64,000 bases of DNA from Bradyrhizobium sp. (GCA_030681365.1 JAUXWH010000131.1:1-64000); one strand, 5' to 3'; shown: positions 23,607-32,804, numbered from the stretch's first letter. Numbers and translations: made by a program. The notes: generated by a model not told the origin, from the sequence alone.

Positions 23607-24434
23607 TTAAATCAGGAGGCCGCCGCCGGCGACCACGACCTGGCCGCTGATGTAGTTCGATTCCGGACTGCAGAACAGATAGACCGCGTCCGCCGCCTCC
23701 TCCGGCGTGCCGCCGCGGCCGAGCGGAATCATTCTGGCCATGTTCTCTAGCATCTGCGGCTGGACACCGACCTTGATGTCGCGCCCCGCGACATCGATGG
23801 TCTTTTGCTGGGCCTCGATCGGCTGGGTCAGCCGGGTGTTGATCAGGCCAAAGGCCACGCAATTGACGTTGACCTTGTAGCGTCCCCACTCCTTGCACAT
23901 CGTCCGCGTCAATCCGACCAGCGACGCCTTGGCCGACGAGTAGCTCGCCTGCCCGGCATTGCCGTAGAGCCCCGCGATCGACGAGATGTTGACGACCTTG
24001 CGGAACACCTCGCGGCCGGCCTCGGCTTCCTTCTTGGCCATGATCCGGATCGGCTCCGCCGCGGCGCGCAGGATGCGGAACGGCGCGACCAGATGCACAT
24101 CGAGCATGGCCTGGAACTGTTCGTCGGTCATCTTCTGGATCGTCGAGTCCCAAGTGTAACCGGCGTTGTTGACGATGATATCGAGGCCACCGAATGTCTC
24201 CATGGCGGCGCCGACGAAGCGATCGGCAAAGCCAGTCTCGGACACGCTGCCGTTGACCGCGACCGCCTCACCGCCGGCCGCTTTGATTTCGGCGGCGACC
24301 GCGTCGCCCGGCGCGGCATCGAGGTCGTTGACCACGATCCTTGCGCCCTCGCTTGCGAGCTTCATGGCAATGGCGCGGCCGATACCGCGCCCCGATCCGG
24401 TGACGAGCGCGACTTTTCCCTTGAGTTTTGACAT
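23607..24434 (-). CDS. Short-chain dehydrogenase/reductase (FabG-like)
   Basis: A 275-residue NAD(P)-dependent oxidoreductase. The cofactor motif 'VTGSGRGIGRA' is at ~10-20, 'NNAGYTWDS' at ~90, and the catalytic Ser in 'VVNISSIAGLYGN' with Tyr/Lys in 'YSSAKASLVG'. It probably acts as the 3-hydroxyacyl-CoA dehydrogenase of the operon. It starts 13 nt after the MaoC gene. Confidence 0.93.
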   Translation of the reverse strand: MSKLKGKVALVTGSGRGIGRAIAMKLASEGARIVVNDLDAAPGDAVAAEIKAAGGEAVAVNGSVSETGFADRFVGAAMETFGGLDIIVNNAGYTWDSTIQKMTDEQFQAMLDVHLVAPFRILRAAAEPIRIMAKKEAEAGREVFRKVVNISSIAGLYGNAGQASYSSAKASLVGLTRTMCKEWGRYKVNVNCVAFGLINTRLTQPIEAQQKTIDVAGRDIKVGVQPQMLENMARMIPLGRGGTPEEAADAVYLFCSPESNYISGQVVVAGGGLLI

Positions 24435-24447
24435 TCGATGTTCCTGG

Positions 24448-24864
24448 TCAGAGCGCGATGATGGCTTCACCTGCGAGCTTGACCTCGCCGGTTTCGTCCT
24501 TGGTGGTCAGAGCGAGCCTGGCCCGCTTCTCGCCCTTGTCCTCGATCAGCTCGGTCACATGCCCCTCGCAGGTCAGGCGCGCGCCGAGTTGCGTGATCGC
24601 GGCGAAGCGCGTCGAGAAGGAGCGAATACGGTTCGGCGGAACCGAATCGGTCAGCGCCTGACCGAGATAGCCCATCACCAGCATGCCGTGCGAAAACACA
24701 TCCGGAAAACCCGCCGCCCTGGCGAAATCGATATCGACATGCATCGGATTATGATCACCGGAAGCACCGCAATACAGTGCCAGCGTATGACGCGTGACCG
24801 GCGGAAACGTCTTGTGAACCAGGCGGTCGCCGACCGCCGGATGGCTTGTTGCCGTGGCACTCAT
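24448..24864 (-). CDS. MaoC-like hydratase (hot-dog fold)
   Basis: A 138-residue MaoC-domain protein. The hydratase-2 signature appears as 'YCGASGDHNPMHVDIDFARAAGF' (seen in parts), with catalytic Asp and His in 'GDHNPMH', followed by 'VFSHGMLVMGYLGQALTD'. It should hydrate enoyl-CoA together with the partner encoded immediately upstream, whose stop overlaps its start by four nt (ATGA). Such split pairs replace one large two-domain hydratase. Confidence 0.9.
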   Translation of the reverse strand: MSATATSHPAVGDRLVHKTFPPVTRHTLALYCGASGDHNPMHVDIDFARAAGFPDVFSHGMLVMGYLGQALTDSVPPNRIRSFSTRFAAITQLGARLTCEGHVTELIEDKGEKRARLALTTKDETGEVKLAGEAIIAL

Positions 24865-25316
24865 GCTGGCTCCTGGTTCCGCACGACGATGGTGCGCGCG
24901 GTATCGGCGACGCGAACGCCGTCCTGGTTGGTGACTTCGGTTTCGACCGCCACCATCGTCATCGCGCCGCCCTTCTTGTCGGTGACGCCGGTGACGCGCG
25001 ACTTGAAGGTCAGGGTGTCGCCGACGACGACGGGAGCATGGTAGGTAAAGCGCTGTTCGCCATGCAGGACGCGGGCAAGATCGATCTTCAATTCGGTCAG
25101 GAACTCGAATGGACGCTCGTTGTCCATCATCTCCAGACAGAACAGATAGGTCGGCGGCACCGGCGTGCCGGCATAGCCATGCGCCCGCGCGGCCTGCTCG
25201 TCGCGGTAGATAGGATTCTGCTCGGCGAGCGTGTTGAGGAAGTAGCGCAGGCGCCCGGGCTCGACGCGCGCGGTGACCGGCGTAAAGCTACGCCCGACGG
25301 CGGATTGATCGACCAT
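24861..25316 (-). CDS. MaoC-like dehydratase N-terminal-type subunit
   Basis: A 151-residue hot-dog-fold protein resembling the N-terminal half of (R)-specific hydratases: 'VTARVEPGRLRYFLNTLAEQNPIYRDE' in parts and 'ARAHGYAGTPVPPTYLFCLEM'. It lacks the catalytic DHNPMH motif, so it probably shapes the acyl pocket while the next protein performs catalysis. It follows the thiolase by 9 nt and overlaps the MaoC gene by 4 nt. Confidence 0.88.
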   Translation of the reverse strand: MVDQSAVGRSFTPVTARVEPGRLRYFLNTLAEQNPIYRDEQAARAHGYAGTPVPPTYLFCLEMMDNERPFEFLTELKIDLARVLHGEQRFTYHAPVVVGDTLTFKSRVTGVTDKKGGAMTMVAVETEVTNQDGVRVADTARTIVVRNQEPA

Positions 25317-25325
25317 GGTGCTTCC

Positions 25326-26510
25326 TTACGCGCGCTCGTACAGCGTCACCACGCAGGCGCCGCCGAGGCCGAGATTATGCTGCAATCCCAATCGCGCGCC
25401 ATCGACCTGGGTGGCGTCTGCGGTGCCCCGCAATTGACGGGTCAGCTCGTAGCATTGCGCCAATCCAGTAGCGCCCAGCGGATGCCCCTTCGACAGCAGC
25501 CCGCCGGAGGGATTGGTGACGAACCTGCCGCCATAGGTGTTGTCGCCATCCTCGATGAATTTCGCAGCGCCGCCCTCGGGACAGAGTCCCAGGGCCTCGT
25601 AGGTGATCAGCTCGTTCTGCGCGAAGCAGTCGTGCAGCTCGACCACGTCGAGATCCTGCGGGCCGACACCGGCGGCCTCGTAGACGCTGTTCGCCGCGGC
25701 GCGCGCCATGTCGAAGCCGACGACCTGCATCATGTCGCCGGCGCCGAAGGTGGAAGGCGTGTCCGTCGTCATCGCCTGGGCGGCGATGCGAACGTCTTTG
25801 CGCAACCCGTGCCGGCTGGCAAACTTCCCAGAAACGAGCACCGCGGCCGCGCCGCCGCAGGTCGGCGGACACGCCATCAGCCGCGTCATCACGCCCGGCC
25901 AGATCACCTGATCGTTCATGACGTCATCGGCTGTGACTTCCTTCCGAAACAACGCCAGCGGATTGTTCTTGGCATGGCGGCTCGCCTTGGCGCGGACCTT
26001 GGCAAAGGCCTGCAGCGGAGTGCCATGCTTCTTCATGTGACTGAGGCCGGCGCCGCCGAAATAGCGCAGGGCCAATGGAATGCCGGGCGCATCGACGAGC
26101 TGGTCGGCGGCCGCATCGAAATCATCGAACGCGCTCGGCCGGTCGGTAAAGACGGCGCCCAGCGCGCCTGGCTTCATTTGCTCGAAACCGAGCGCCAGCA
26201 CGCAATCGGCGGCGCCGGATTCGATGGCCTGCCGCGCCAGAAACAACGCCGTCGAACCGGTGGAGCAGTTGTTATTGACGTTGACGATCGGAATGCCGGT
26301 CATGCCGACCGGGTACAGCGCGCGCTGCCCGCAGGTGGAATCGCCGTAGACGTAACCGACATAGGCCTGCTGGATCAGACTGTAATCCAGTCCGGCATCG
26401 CCGAGCGCCAGCTTCACCGCCTCGGCACCCATCACATGATACGGCGCGTTGGCGCCCGGCTTGGCGAACGGGATCATGCCGACACCGGCAACATAGGCGC
26501 GAGATGACAT
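25326..26510 (-). CDS. Thiolase (SCP-x/lipid-transfer type acetyl-CoA acetyltransferase)
   Basis: A 394-residue thiolase of the SCP2/SCPx type. The nucleophilic Cys is in 'NVNNNCSTGSTALF' (~90). The His residues lie in 'VVELHDCFAQNE' and 'LSKGHPLGATG'. The C-terminal catalytic Cys is 'LGLGGACVVTLYER'. It cleaves a 3-ketoacyl-CoA. It is the first gene of the operon and diverges from the TetR regulator. Confidence 0.93.
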   Translation of the reverse strand: MSSRAYVAGVGMIPFAKPGANAPYHVMGAEAVKLALGDAGLDYSLIQQAYVGYVYGDSTCGQRALYPVGMTGIPIVNVNNNCSTGSTALFLARQAIESGAADCVLALGFEQMKPGALGAVFTDRPSAFDDFDAAADQLVDAPGIPLALRYFGGAGLSHMKKHGTPLQAFAKVRAKASRHAKNNPLALFRKEVTADDVMNDQVIWPGVMTRLMACPPTCGGAAAVLVSGKFASRHGLRKDVRIAAQAMTTDTPSTFGAGDMMQVVGFDMARAAANSVYEAAGVGPQDLDVVELHDCFAQNELITYEALGLCPEGGAAKFIEDGDNTYGGRFVTNPSGGLLSKGHPLGATGLAQCYELTRQLRGTADATQVDGARLGLQHNLGLGGACVVTLYERA

Positions 26511-26519
26511 GGGAGCCTC

Positions 26520-26564
26520 CGTACATTACCAATTGGACTTTATCTTTCCGACGGGTAATATACG
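26520..26564. promoter_or_regulatory. Inverted-repeat operator in the thiolase/TetR divergent promoter
   Basis: CGTACATTACC (26520-26530) is mirrored by GGTAATATACG (26554-26564) with one mismatch; the arms are 23 nt apart. A smaller palindrome CCAATTGG (26529-26536) lies between. The TetR-type protein encoded 53 nt to the right would be expected to bind here and regulate both directions. Confidence 0.55.
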
Positions 26565-26616
26565 TCGAAGCAGGCTCGAGTCAACGCAAGCCAATGCAGG
26601 ACAGACGGAAGACGAT

Positions 26617-27309
26617 ATGGATGCCCGGCCCCCCTCCTCCGATTCTTCCCCCTGGCTGCCGTTCGAAAGCCGTCGCCGCGCACGCGACGAGAAGCGCGAC
26701 GCCGTGCTGCGGACCGCGGTGCAATTGTTTCTCGAGCAGGGCTATCATCGCGCCACCCTGAACGAGGTTGCCGAGCGGCTGAACATCACCAAGCCGGCGC
26801 TCTACAATTACTTCCGCAGCAAGGAAGAAATCCTGTTCGAGTGCTGGGCCGTCGGGCAGGAGCGGGTCGACGGCTTCATCGCCGGGATCAACGCCCGCGG
26901 CGGCACCGGCCTCGTCAAGCTGCGGCAGTTGGTGCACGCCTATGCCGAGAACATGGCGACCGACCACGGCGCCAGCCTGGTGCGGTTCGACCAGCGCGAC
27001 CTCTCCGAGAAGAACCGGAAGATCGTACGCGCCGGCAAGAAAAGCATCGACCGGACATTTCGAAAATACATCGCCGACGGAATTGCCGACGGATCGATCA
27101 AACCGTGCGATCCCAAGATGACCGCTTTCGCCATTGCCGGCTCCCTGAACTGGATCGGTCACTGGTTCCAGCCCGACGGGGCGATGTCGGCAACAGCGAT
27201 CGCAGACGAATTCACCGACCGGCTCACCGAGGGGCTGGCGGCGCGACCACTGAAGAAGACGGCCTCAGCCGTCGCGAAGAAGAAACCATCACGAGAGGGA
27301 ATACGATGA
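26617..27309 (+). CDS. TetR/AcrR-family regulator
   Basis: A 230-residue repressor. The helix-turn-helix is 'TLNEVAERLNITKPALYNYF' (~48-67), followed by 'RSKEEILFECW'. The C-terminal ligand domain is unremarkable, and the last ~20 residues are Lys-rich. The ATG at 26617 is preferred to upstream in-frame starts because those lie in the operator region. Its stop overlaps the ligase start (ATGA). It probably senses an acyl-CoA made by the neighbouring enzymes. Confidence 0.9.
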   Translation: MDARPPSSDSSPWLPFESRRRARDEKRDAVLRTAVQLFLEQGYHRATLNEVAERLNITKPALYNYFRSKEEILFECWAVGQERVDGFIAGINARGGTGLVKLRQLVHAYAENMATDHGASLVRFDQRDLSEKNRKIVRAGKKSIDRTFRKYIADGIADGSIKPCDPKMTAFAIAGSLNWIGHWFQPDGAMSATAIADEFTDRLTEGLAARPLKKTASAVAKKKPSREGIR

Positions 27310-28862
27310 ACACCACGCAAGGATTGCGCCGCGCTCTACAGATCAATCCAGACGGCCTCGCCACCGTGTTTGGCGACAGGCGGCGGAACTGGCGCGAGAT
27401 CGGCGAACGGGTGTCGCGGCTGGCGGCCGGCCTTCGTGCGCTCGGCGCCGGGCCCGGCGAGCGCGTCGCGATCCTGTCGCTCAACTCCGATCGGTATCTG
27501 GAACTTTATCTGGCCACCGCATGGGCCGGCGCGGTGATCGTTCCGCTCAATATCAGGTGGAGCCCGCTTGAAAACGAGGACGCCCTGCGCGATTGCCGCG
27601 CCGGCGTGCTGGTCGTGGACAAGGCGTTCGCATCGACGGGCGCCGGGCTGGCGAAATCCCTTCCCGGTTTGAAGCTGGTCTATGCCGACGACGGCGAAGT
27701 GCCGGCCGGAATGAAAAGTTACGAAGCGTTGCTGGCGCGAAGCGAGCCGATGCCGGACGCGATGCGCACAGGCGCCGACCTCGCCGGCATTTTCTACACC
27801 GGTGGCACCACCGGTCGCTCCAAAGGCGTGATGCTCAGCCATGGCAACCTGATGGCCAATGCGTTGAACGCGCTCGGCGAAGGCCTGTTTCCGGCCTCGG
27901 CGACCTATCTGCACGCCGCGCCGATGTTTCACCTCGCCAACGGCGCGGCGATGTATTCGCTGCTGCTCAGCGGCGGCTCCAACGCCATTATCCAGGCGTT
28001 CACGCCGGAAGCCGTGATGGCCGCAGTACAGAACGACCGCGTCACCGACGTACTTCTGGTCCCGACCATGATCCAGATGCTGGTCGATCACCCTGCCCTC
28101 GGGTCCTACGACATGTCGCCGCTGAGGAACGTGATCTATGGCGCGTCGCCGATCAGCGAGGCCGTGCTTGGCAGGGCCATGGCGGCACTCCCGAACGTGC
28201 AGTTCACGCAGGCTTACGGCATGACCGAATTGTCGCCGATCGCGACCCTGCTGCACTGGAATGAGCACATCGGCCAGGGCCGGGCCAAGGGACGGCATCG
28301 GGGCGCGGGCCGTCCCACGCTCGGTTGCGAAGTCCGTATCGTCGGTTCCGACGACAGGCCGGTGCCCCGCGGCACGGTCGGCGAGATCGTGGCGCGCGGC
28401 GACAACGTCATGATGGGTTACTGGGAGCGCCCAGAAGAGACCGCAAAGGCCGTTGTCGACGGCTGGATGCACACCGGCGACGGCGGCTACATGGATGAGG
28501 ATGGATTCATTTACGTCGTCGACCGGGTCAAGGACATGATCATCTCCGGCGGCGAGAATATCTATTCGGTCGAAGTCGAGAACGCGATTGCGCAGCATCC
28601 CGCGGTCGCGCAGTGCGCCGTGATCGGAATTCCGAACGAGCAATGGGGTGAACAGGTGCATGCCGTAGTGGTTTCCAGGAGCGGCGCGCAGGTCTCGGCC
28701 GCTGAACTGATCGAATTCTGCAAGACGCTGATCGCCGGCTACAAATGCCCGCGCAGCGTCGAGATCAGCGAGAGTCCATTGCCGCTCTCGGGGGCCGGCA
28801 AGATACTCAAACGCGAATTGCGCAGACCATTCTGGGAAAACCGGGAGCGGCTGGTGAGCTGA
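27306..28862 (+). CDS. Acyl-CoA synthetase (AMP-forming)
   Basis: A 518-residue ANL-superfamily ligase that activates a carboxylic acid to its CoA thioester with ATP. The phosphate-binding motif 'IFYTGGTTGRSKGVMLSH' is at ~163-180. Motif 'QAYGMTELSP' is central, 'YMDEDGFIYVVDRVKDMI' is the hinge region, and the catalytic Lys is in 'PLSGAGKILKREL' near the end. With the divergent operon it would feed a beta-oxidation-like route; the natural acid is unknown. Confidence 0.94.
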   Translation: MNTTQGLRRALQINPDGLATVFGDRRRNWREIGERVSRLAAGLRALGAGPGERVAILSLNSDRYLELYLATAWAGAVIVPLNIRWSPLENEDALRDCRAGVLVVDKAFASTGAGLAKSLPGLKLVYADDGEVPAGMKSYEALLARSEPMPDAMRTGADLAGIFYTGGTTGRSKGVMLSHGNLMANALNALGEGLFPASATYLHAAPMFHLANGAAMYSLLLSGGSNAIIQAFTPEAVMAAVQNDRVTDVLLVPTMIQMLVDHPALGSYDMSPLRNVIYGASPISEAVLGRAMAALPNVQFTQAYGMTELSPIATLLHWNEHIGQGRAKGRHRGAGRPTLGCEVRIVGSDDRPVPRGTVGEIVARGDNVMMGYWERPEETAKAVVDGWMHTGDGGYMDEDGFIYVVDRVKDMIISGGENIYSVEVENAIAQHPAVAQCAVIGIPNEQWGEQVHAVVVSRSGAQVSAAELIEFCKTLIAGYKCPRSVEISESPLPLSGAGKILKRELRRPFWENRERLVS

Positions 28863-28959
28863 ACCGCGCGCCCCGGCAAGATGCTGGTCGGCGACATCGG
28901 AACGGCCGCCTTTTTACCCCACCGCAATCGAGGGCGGGTAACGCAGCTTCGCAATCAAG

Positions 28960-29178
28960 CTAGACACGACCATGCGACGACGCCCGCGGGATTGTCGTCA
29001 TGATTGCACTTTCCGAAGCAACGTTCAGTTCTCGCTCAGCCTGACGATAGAAGTCTTCGTCTCTGTCTTTCGGCTCGCCCGCTTGCTGCCACAGCTCGTA
29101 AGCTCGCCGCGTGACCTTCATCTTCTGCGAATCTGACACTTTGATCTCCTTCGAACTGGCTTTCGGGGAGACGACCAA
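28960..29178 (-). CDS. DUF2934 family protein
   Basis: A 72-residue protein. The core 'RRAYELWQQAGEPKDRDEDFYRQAEREL' (seen in parts) matches the DUF2934 pattern, a short helical motif found in rhizobial and methylobacterial proteins of unknown role. A basic, Ser-rich N-terminus precedes it. It stands alone, with an AT-rich upstream region (29180-29260). Confidence 0.85.
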   Translation of the reverse strand: MVVSPKASSKEIKVSDSQKMKVTRRAYELWQQAGEPKDRDEDFYRQAERELNVASESAIMTTIPRASSHGRV

Positions 29179-29418
29179 AACACAAGGGTGCCTCCCAACT
29201 ACGCGGTCAACCAGAGAGTCTCCGAGTCGATCATATAATGTCGATCATACAATATTTGCGGCTTTCAGCGTGGCCCGGGGTGTCAGGAATTTCCTTACAC
29301 GAGGAAGCAGCCCCGACTCTTCACCGTGATTGCACAGACGTCGAAAGAAGGGCCTGATTGACGCATTGTTACGGCTCCCAGGCCGGCCTGGCCACGGTGC
29401 TTAACGGGAGAGACGCCG

Positions 29419-29610
29419 ATGAATTTGTACGCCGGATTATCGATGCTGGCCCTGGCGCTTGTTTTGATCTGGGCCGGACGTCCCAACAAGGCGGGTATGC
29501 ATCCCAAGTTCCTGAGGTTCAGCGCAGCCCTCGTTCTGTATCCGCCATTGGTATTGGCGTGCTTCGCATTGGGTGTGGTGACGATCATCTCAACCTGGCC
29601 GGGGAAATAG
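29419..29610 (+). CDS. Small two-segment membrane protein
   Basis: A 63-residue hypothetical protein with a good ribosome site (GGGAGAG). Two hydrophobic stretches, 'LSMLALALVLIWAG' and 'LVLYPPLVLACFALGVVTII', are joined by a basic loop 'RPNKAGMHPKFLRF'. It is probably an inner-membrane hairpin. No family is recognised. Confidence 0.6.
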   Translation: MNLYAGLSMLALALVLIWAGRPNKAGMHPKFLRFSAALVLYPPLVLACFALGVVTIISTWPGK

Positions 29611-29808
29611 AGCGGCGGGCATCCGGGTTTCCCGGCGAGCAATCGAAGTCCGGCGCATCCCGGCGCTCGCTTCACGTTCGGTTCACGCCGACGTGTACGA
29701 ACAGGCGTGAATTTTCTTGGTAGCGCCGTCGAACCGGTTTCTATCTGGCACCGTCGAACTTCCGTGCGAGCCATTCCGGTTTCGCCAATCAAGGAATGGA
29801 GAGTTCGA

Positions 29809-30084
29809 ATGTCGATGAAATCAACGTTGTCTGCGGCTGCTCTGGGCACTCTCGTTGCACTGAGCGCCATGTCTCCGGCTTCTGCTGCACCGAGGATTTG
29901 CGATCAAGCCGTGTCGCGGAAGGCATGCGGAGATCATATTGCCTATGTGGCAACACTTTCGCGCCAGACCCCCTCGACGGTGAACTACATAAACAACCTC
30001 GATCCTCGCTACAATCAGTCGATGCTGGATGCCGGCGGTGGTGGAGGCGGCGGCGGTGGTGGTGGCGGCGGCGGCGGCCGGTAA
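29809..30084 (+). CDS. Secreted small protein with polyglycine tail
   Basis: A 91-residue exported protein. The signal peptide ends at 'SPASAAP' (~26). The mature part 'ICDQAVSRKACGDHIAYVATL' has two cysteines. The C-terminus is an uninterrupted run of about 16 glycines plus Arg, encoded by GGT/GGC/GGA repeats (30037-30081), which makes the tract liable to length change. GGAATGGAGAG precedes the start. The function is unknown. Confidence 0.7.
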   Translation: MSMKSTLSAAALGTLVALSAMSPASAAPRICDQAVSRKACGDHIAYVATLSRQTPSTVNYINNLDPRYNQSMLDAGGGGGGGGGGGGGGGR

Positions 30085-30112
30085 GTCACACCGACCTTGC
30101 AGATGGAGCAGG

Positions 30113-30138
30113 ACGCCGCCGGCTGAACCCGGCGGCGT
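30113..30138 (+). terminator. Hairpin after the polyglycine gene
   Basis: ACGCCGCCGG (30113-30122) and CCGGCGGCGT (30129-30138) pair perfectly around a six-base loop, 28 nt after the stop. Only a short T stretch follows, so it may be a weak or Rho-assisted terminator. Confidence 0.5.
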
Positions 30139-30281
30139 TCCCGTCACTGACTGTCTGAAGCATCAGACCGGCACCATGCTTTCAAACGATCGCATTGCGC
30201 TGATTTTGCATCGAGCCCGTTAACCCCATTCGTTTACAAAGCGTAAACAAGCCGATGGCAGCCTTGGTGCGGGAGATCCCC

Positions 30282-30446
30282 ATGCAAGTCTATCCCGTGC
30301 CCGTCGCCGTCACCCAGGCAAGAATTCAGTTGCTCGCCGAGCAAGCCGCAAAGGCTCCGCCGCGAATCATCAACGATGCCGTGCTGGACGTCTTCGCAGC
30401 CAAGAACCAGGCCGAACGCGAAGCGATCGTCGACATCAAGGTCTAG
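30282..30446 (+). CDS. Small hypothetical protein
   Basis: A 54-residue frame beginning 'MQVYPVPVAVTQARIQLLAEQAAKAPP' (given in part) with GGGAGA just upstream. It continues 'NDAVLDVFAAKNQAEREAI'. It is helical and soluble in character. An in-frame ATG 27 nt earlier exists but lacks a ribosome site. No family is recognised. Confidence 0.5.
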   Translation: MQVYPVPVAVTQARIQLLAEQAAKAPPRIINDAVLDVFAAKNQAEREAIVDIKV

Positions 30447-30694
30447 CCTCCGCGAGCACGAGACCTACTCCGTGCCAACCTCGCCAGGGAAGCATCGGCA
30501 GGCTGATACTGGCCGCGCGGCCCCACGACGGGCATGCACACCGGACCATCCCGCGGCGTCATCAACGCGGGACGACGGCAGAATAAATTCCCCAACGTGA
30601 CCTGGCTCACAGCTTTTACCGCCCATTGACCTAGACTGAAGCACGTCGGGAACGAAGCAATTTGCTTCAAATTATCTCGCCGGAGGCTGAGGTC

Positions 30695-30853
30695 ATGAGC
30701 AAGATTGAATACCTGCAACAGCAAGCCGCCCGCGCCGAACGGCTGGCCAGGGACGTGCTGGACAGGCTGACTGCCGAGCGCCTTCAGTCATTCGCCGCCG
30801 AATGCCGAAAGCAGGCAAAGACCATCGACGAGAACCGGACGGAAGCCGCCTGA
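30695..30853 (+). CDS. Small helical hypothetical protein
   Basis: A 52-residue protein with GGAGG 9 bases before the ATG at 30695. 'SKIEYLQQQAARAERLARDVL' and 'ERLQSFAAECRKQAKTIDEN' suggest two amphipathic helices, perhaps a coiled coil. A strong terminator follows at 30899. The ~250 nt before it (from 30446) show nothing else. Confidence 0.55.
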   Translation: MSKIEYLQQQAARAERLARDVLDRLTAERLQSFAAECRKQAKTIDENRTEAA

Positions 30854-30898
30854 GCCGCGACATGTTTCAACGATTTGGCGCCGGGAAGGTTTGTGATG

Positions 30899-30931
30899 GC
30901 GAAAGGCCCGGCATTTGACCGGGCCTTTCGC
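30899..30931. terminator. Strong convergent terminator
   Basis: GCGAAAGGCCCGG (30899-30911) and CCGGGCCTTTCGC (30919-30931) form a perfect 13-bp stem with a seven-base loop. It lies between the small helical gene and the convergent caspase gene and can serve both. Confidence 0.75.
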
Positions 30932-30969
30932 TGTGCCCCCGCGGGTGGTTTGCCGGGCGAGATCTTCCG

Positions 30970-32775
30970 CTACTTCGCGACGAAGAAGAAATCCTCCTTA
31001 CCCGGCAACGAGCCATAGGTGTACGGCTCCTGCCGGCCGGCGGTCGCTTCCATCACGTCATCGCGAACGAGGCGGAATACCTTGTTTATCTCGACACCCG
31101 GCGTGACGATGCGTTGAACCACCGCCACCGCAAACGGCGAATTGCCGCCTTCGCCGTCAAGCGCGACCTGCCCGTCCTTCGCGGCGAACACGACCAGGGT
31201 CGCGCCGGCAACCTTGACTTCCGCCAGGCCGCGCCCGTTGGTCGATCGCGAAGCGATCGGCGCACCGGCGGTGGACGTTCTGATGACAGCTTCCGGAGCC
31301 GCCGTCTTGCGTGGTGCAAAGGGATTGTCGCGGCACGCGTCGAGCATGACCAGCTTGATCCGTTTCGCCGCGTCGGTGGCGCGCAGCACCTGCGACAACG
31401 GAACGGCTTCGTATTCGATGTCGCGGTCGACGGCCAGCGTGGCGTCGATCGGAACGAGATAGTTGACGCCTCCGACCTCGATGCCGTGCCCGGCGTAATA
31501 GACCATCGCCCAATCGGAATTCTCGGCCTCGTTGGCGAACGTCCGCAGCGCGTCAATCAGCCTTTCGCGCGTCACGTCGCTTGCAAGCGTGACGGTTTCG
31601 AACCCGATGTTGCGAAGGGATTTCGCGATGGCTTCGGCGTCGTTGTGCGGGTTGGAGAGCGGTGGCACGCTCCGGTAAGCCGAATTGCCGATCACGAGCG
31701 CGACTCGACGACCACGCTTTTCGGCTGGCTGGGTCGCGACCGCCGCAACCAGCGCGGCCGGGGTCGGGACGGACCCGGGTGAAGCGGCTTTCACGGGCGG
31801 TGCGTGAATGATGGGCTGGACCGCACCGGAATCGAACGCCGCCAGCCGGGCCCTGGCCGTTTCGAGAGCGGACTTGCTGACGTCGGAGCGGTTCTGGCTG
31901 CGCGACGCCAGCGCCTTCTCGAATTCGGCGCGCGCGCGCTTCGGGTTTCCCAGCCGTTCGAAGGTCAGCCCCCGCCCGGTGTAGGCAGGGATGCTGTCCA
32001 GTTCGAGAGCCAGGGTCCGGTCATAGTCCGTCAGGGCCCGCTCGAACTCGCCCCTGTAGCGAAAGGTATCCCCTCGCGTCAAATAGCTGTTCGGATTTCT
32101 CGGACTGATGCGAACCTGCTTGTCCTGATCGGCAAGCGCGCGGTCGAGGTCGCCCTTCAGCCGCCAGATCTCGCCGCGATTGGCGTAGGCCCTGACATCC
32201 CTTGGGTCTCGCCGGATGGCCTCATCGTAATCCGCGATCGCCTTGTCGTAATCGCCCTTGTCTCTCCAGACCAGCGCCCTGTTGTTGTAGAAGACCGAAA
32301 AATTCGGCTCCAGCCGAATGGCTTCGCCGTAATCCGCAATGGCCTTGTCCAACTCTCCGACCAGCCACCAGGTGGAAGCGCGCACGCTGTAGACCCGGGA
32401 ATTGTTGGGATCGAGACGAGCGGCCTCTTCAAGGTCGGCAAGCGCGCGCGCCGCCTCACCCTTCCGGTACCATGCCTCCGCCCGATTGACCCAGGACCAC
32501 AGGTATTTGGGGTCGAGGCGGATCGCCTGATCGTAATCTTCAATCGCGCGGCTGAACTGTTCCTTGTTGGTGAGCGCCATGCCTCGCAGCGTATGGATTC
32601 TGGCCCGCTCATTCGGCGGTTTCATCCAGGAAAGCGCGCGGCTGCAACCGGCTATCTGACGGTCGTAATCGGTTCTCTGATTGCAATCCCGAAGATCGCC
32701 GTTGCCGGCGGCCATCGCCTGAAAAGCAGAAACTACCGAAATGGCTACGGCCAGAAAAAGCGGCCTGCTCCGCAT
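30970..32775 (-). CDS. TPR-repeat protein with C-terminal caspase (peptidase C14) domain
   Basis: A 601-residue exported protein. The signal peptide ends near 'FQAMAAGN' (~22). About seven to eight TPR-like repeats (~50-300) of the type 'AIEDYDQAIRLDPKYLWSW' follow, then a linker with Pro/Ala. The caspase domain begins 'RRVALVIGNSAYRSVPPLSN'. The catalytic His is in 'YYAGHGIEVGG' and Cys in 'MLDACRDNPF', so both are intact. It is probably a periplasmic orthocaspase; the target is unknown. ATG 32775 has AAAGGAA upstream. Confidence 0.92.
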   Translation of the reverse strand: MRSRPLFLAVAISVVSAFQAMAAGNGDLRDCNQRTDYDRQIAGCSRALSWMKPPNERARIHTLRGMALTNKEQFSRAIEDYDQAIRLDPKYLWSWVNRAEAWYRKGEAARALADLEEAARLDPNNSRVYSVRASTWWLVGELDKAIADYGEAIRLEPNFSVFYNNRALVWRDKGDYDKAIADYDEAIRRDPRDVRAYANRGEIWRLKGDLDRALADQDKQVRISPRNPNSYLTRGDTFRYRGEFERALTDYDRTLALELDSIPAYTGRGLTFERLGNPKRARAEFEKALASRSQNRSDVSKSALETARARLAAFDSGAVQPIIHAPPVKAASPGSVPTPAALVAAVATQPAEKRGRRVALVIGNSAYRSVPPLSNPHNDAEAIAKSLRNIGFETVTLASDVTRERLIDALRTFANEAENSDWAMVYYAGHGIEVGGVNYLVPIDATLAVDRDIEYEAVPLSQVLRATDAAKRIKLVMLDACRDNPFAPRKTAAPEAVIRTSTAGAPIASRSTNGRGLAEVKVAGATLVVFAAKDGQVALDGEGGNSPFAVAVVQRIVTPGVEINKVFRLVRDDVMEATAGRQEPYTYGSLPGKEDFFFVAK

Positions 32776-32804
32776 GATCCAATTTCCTTTGATCGGACAA
32801 TGTA

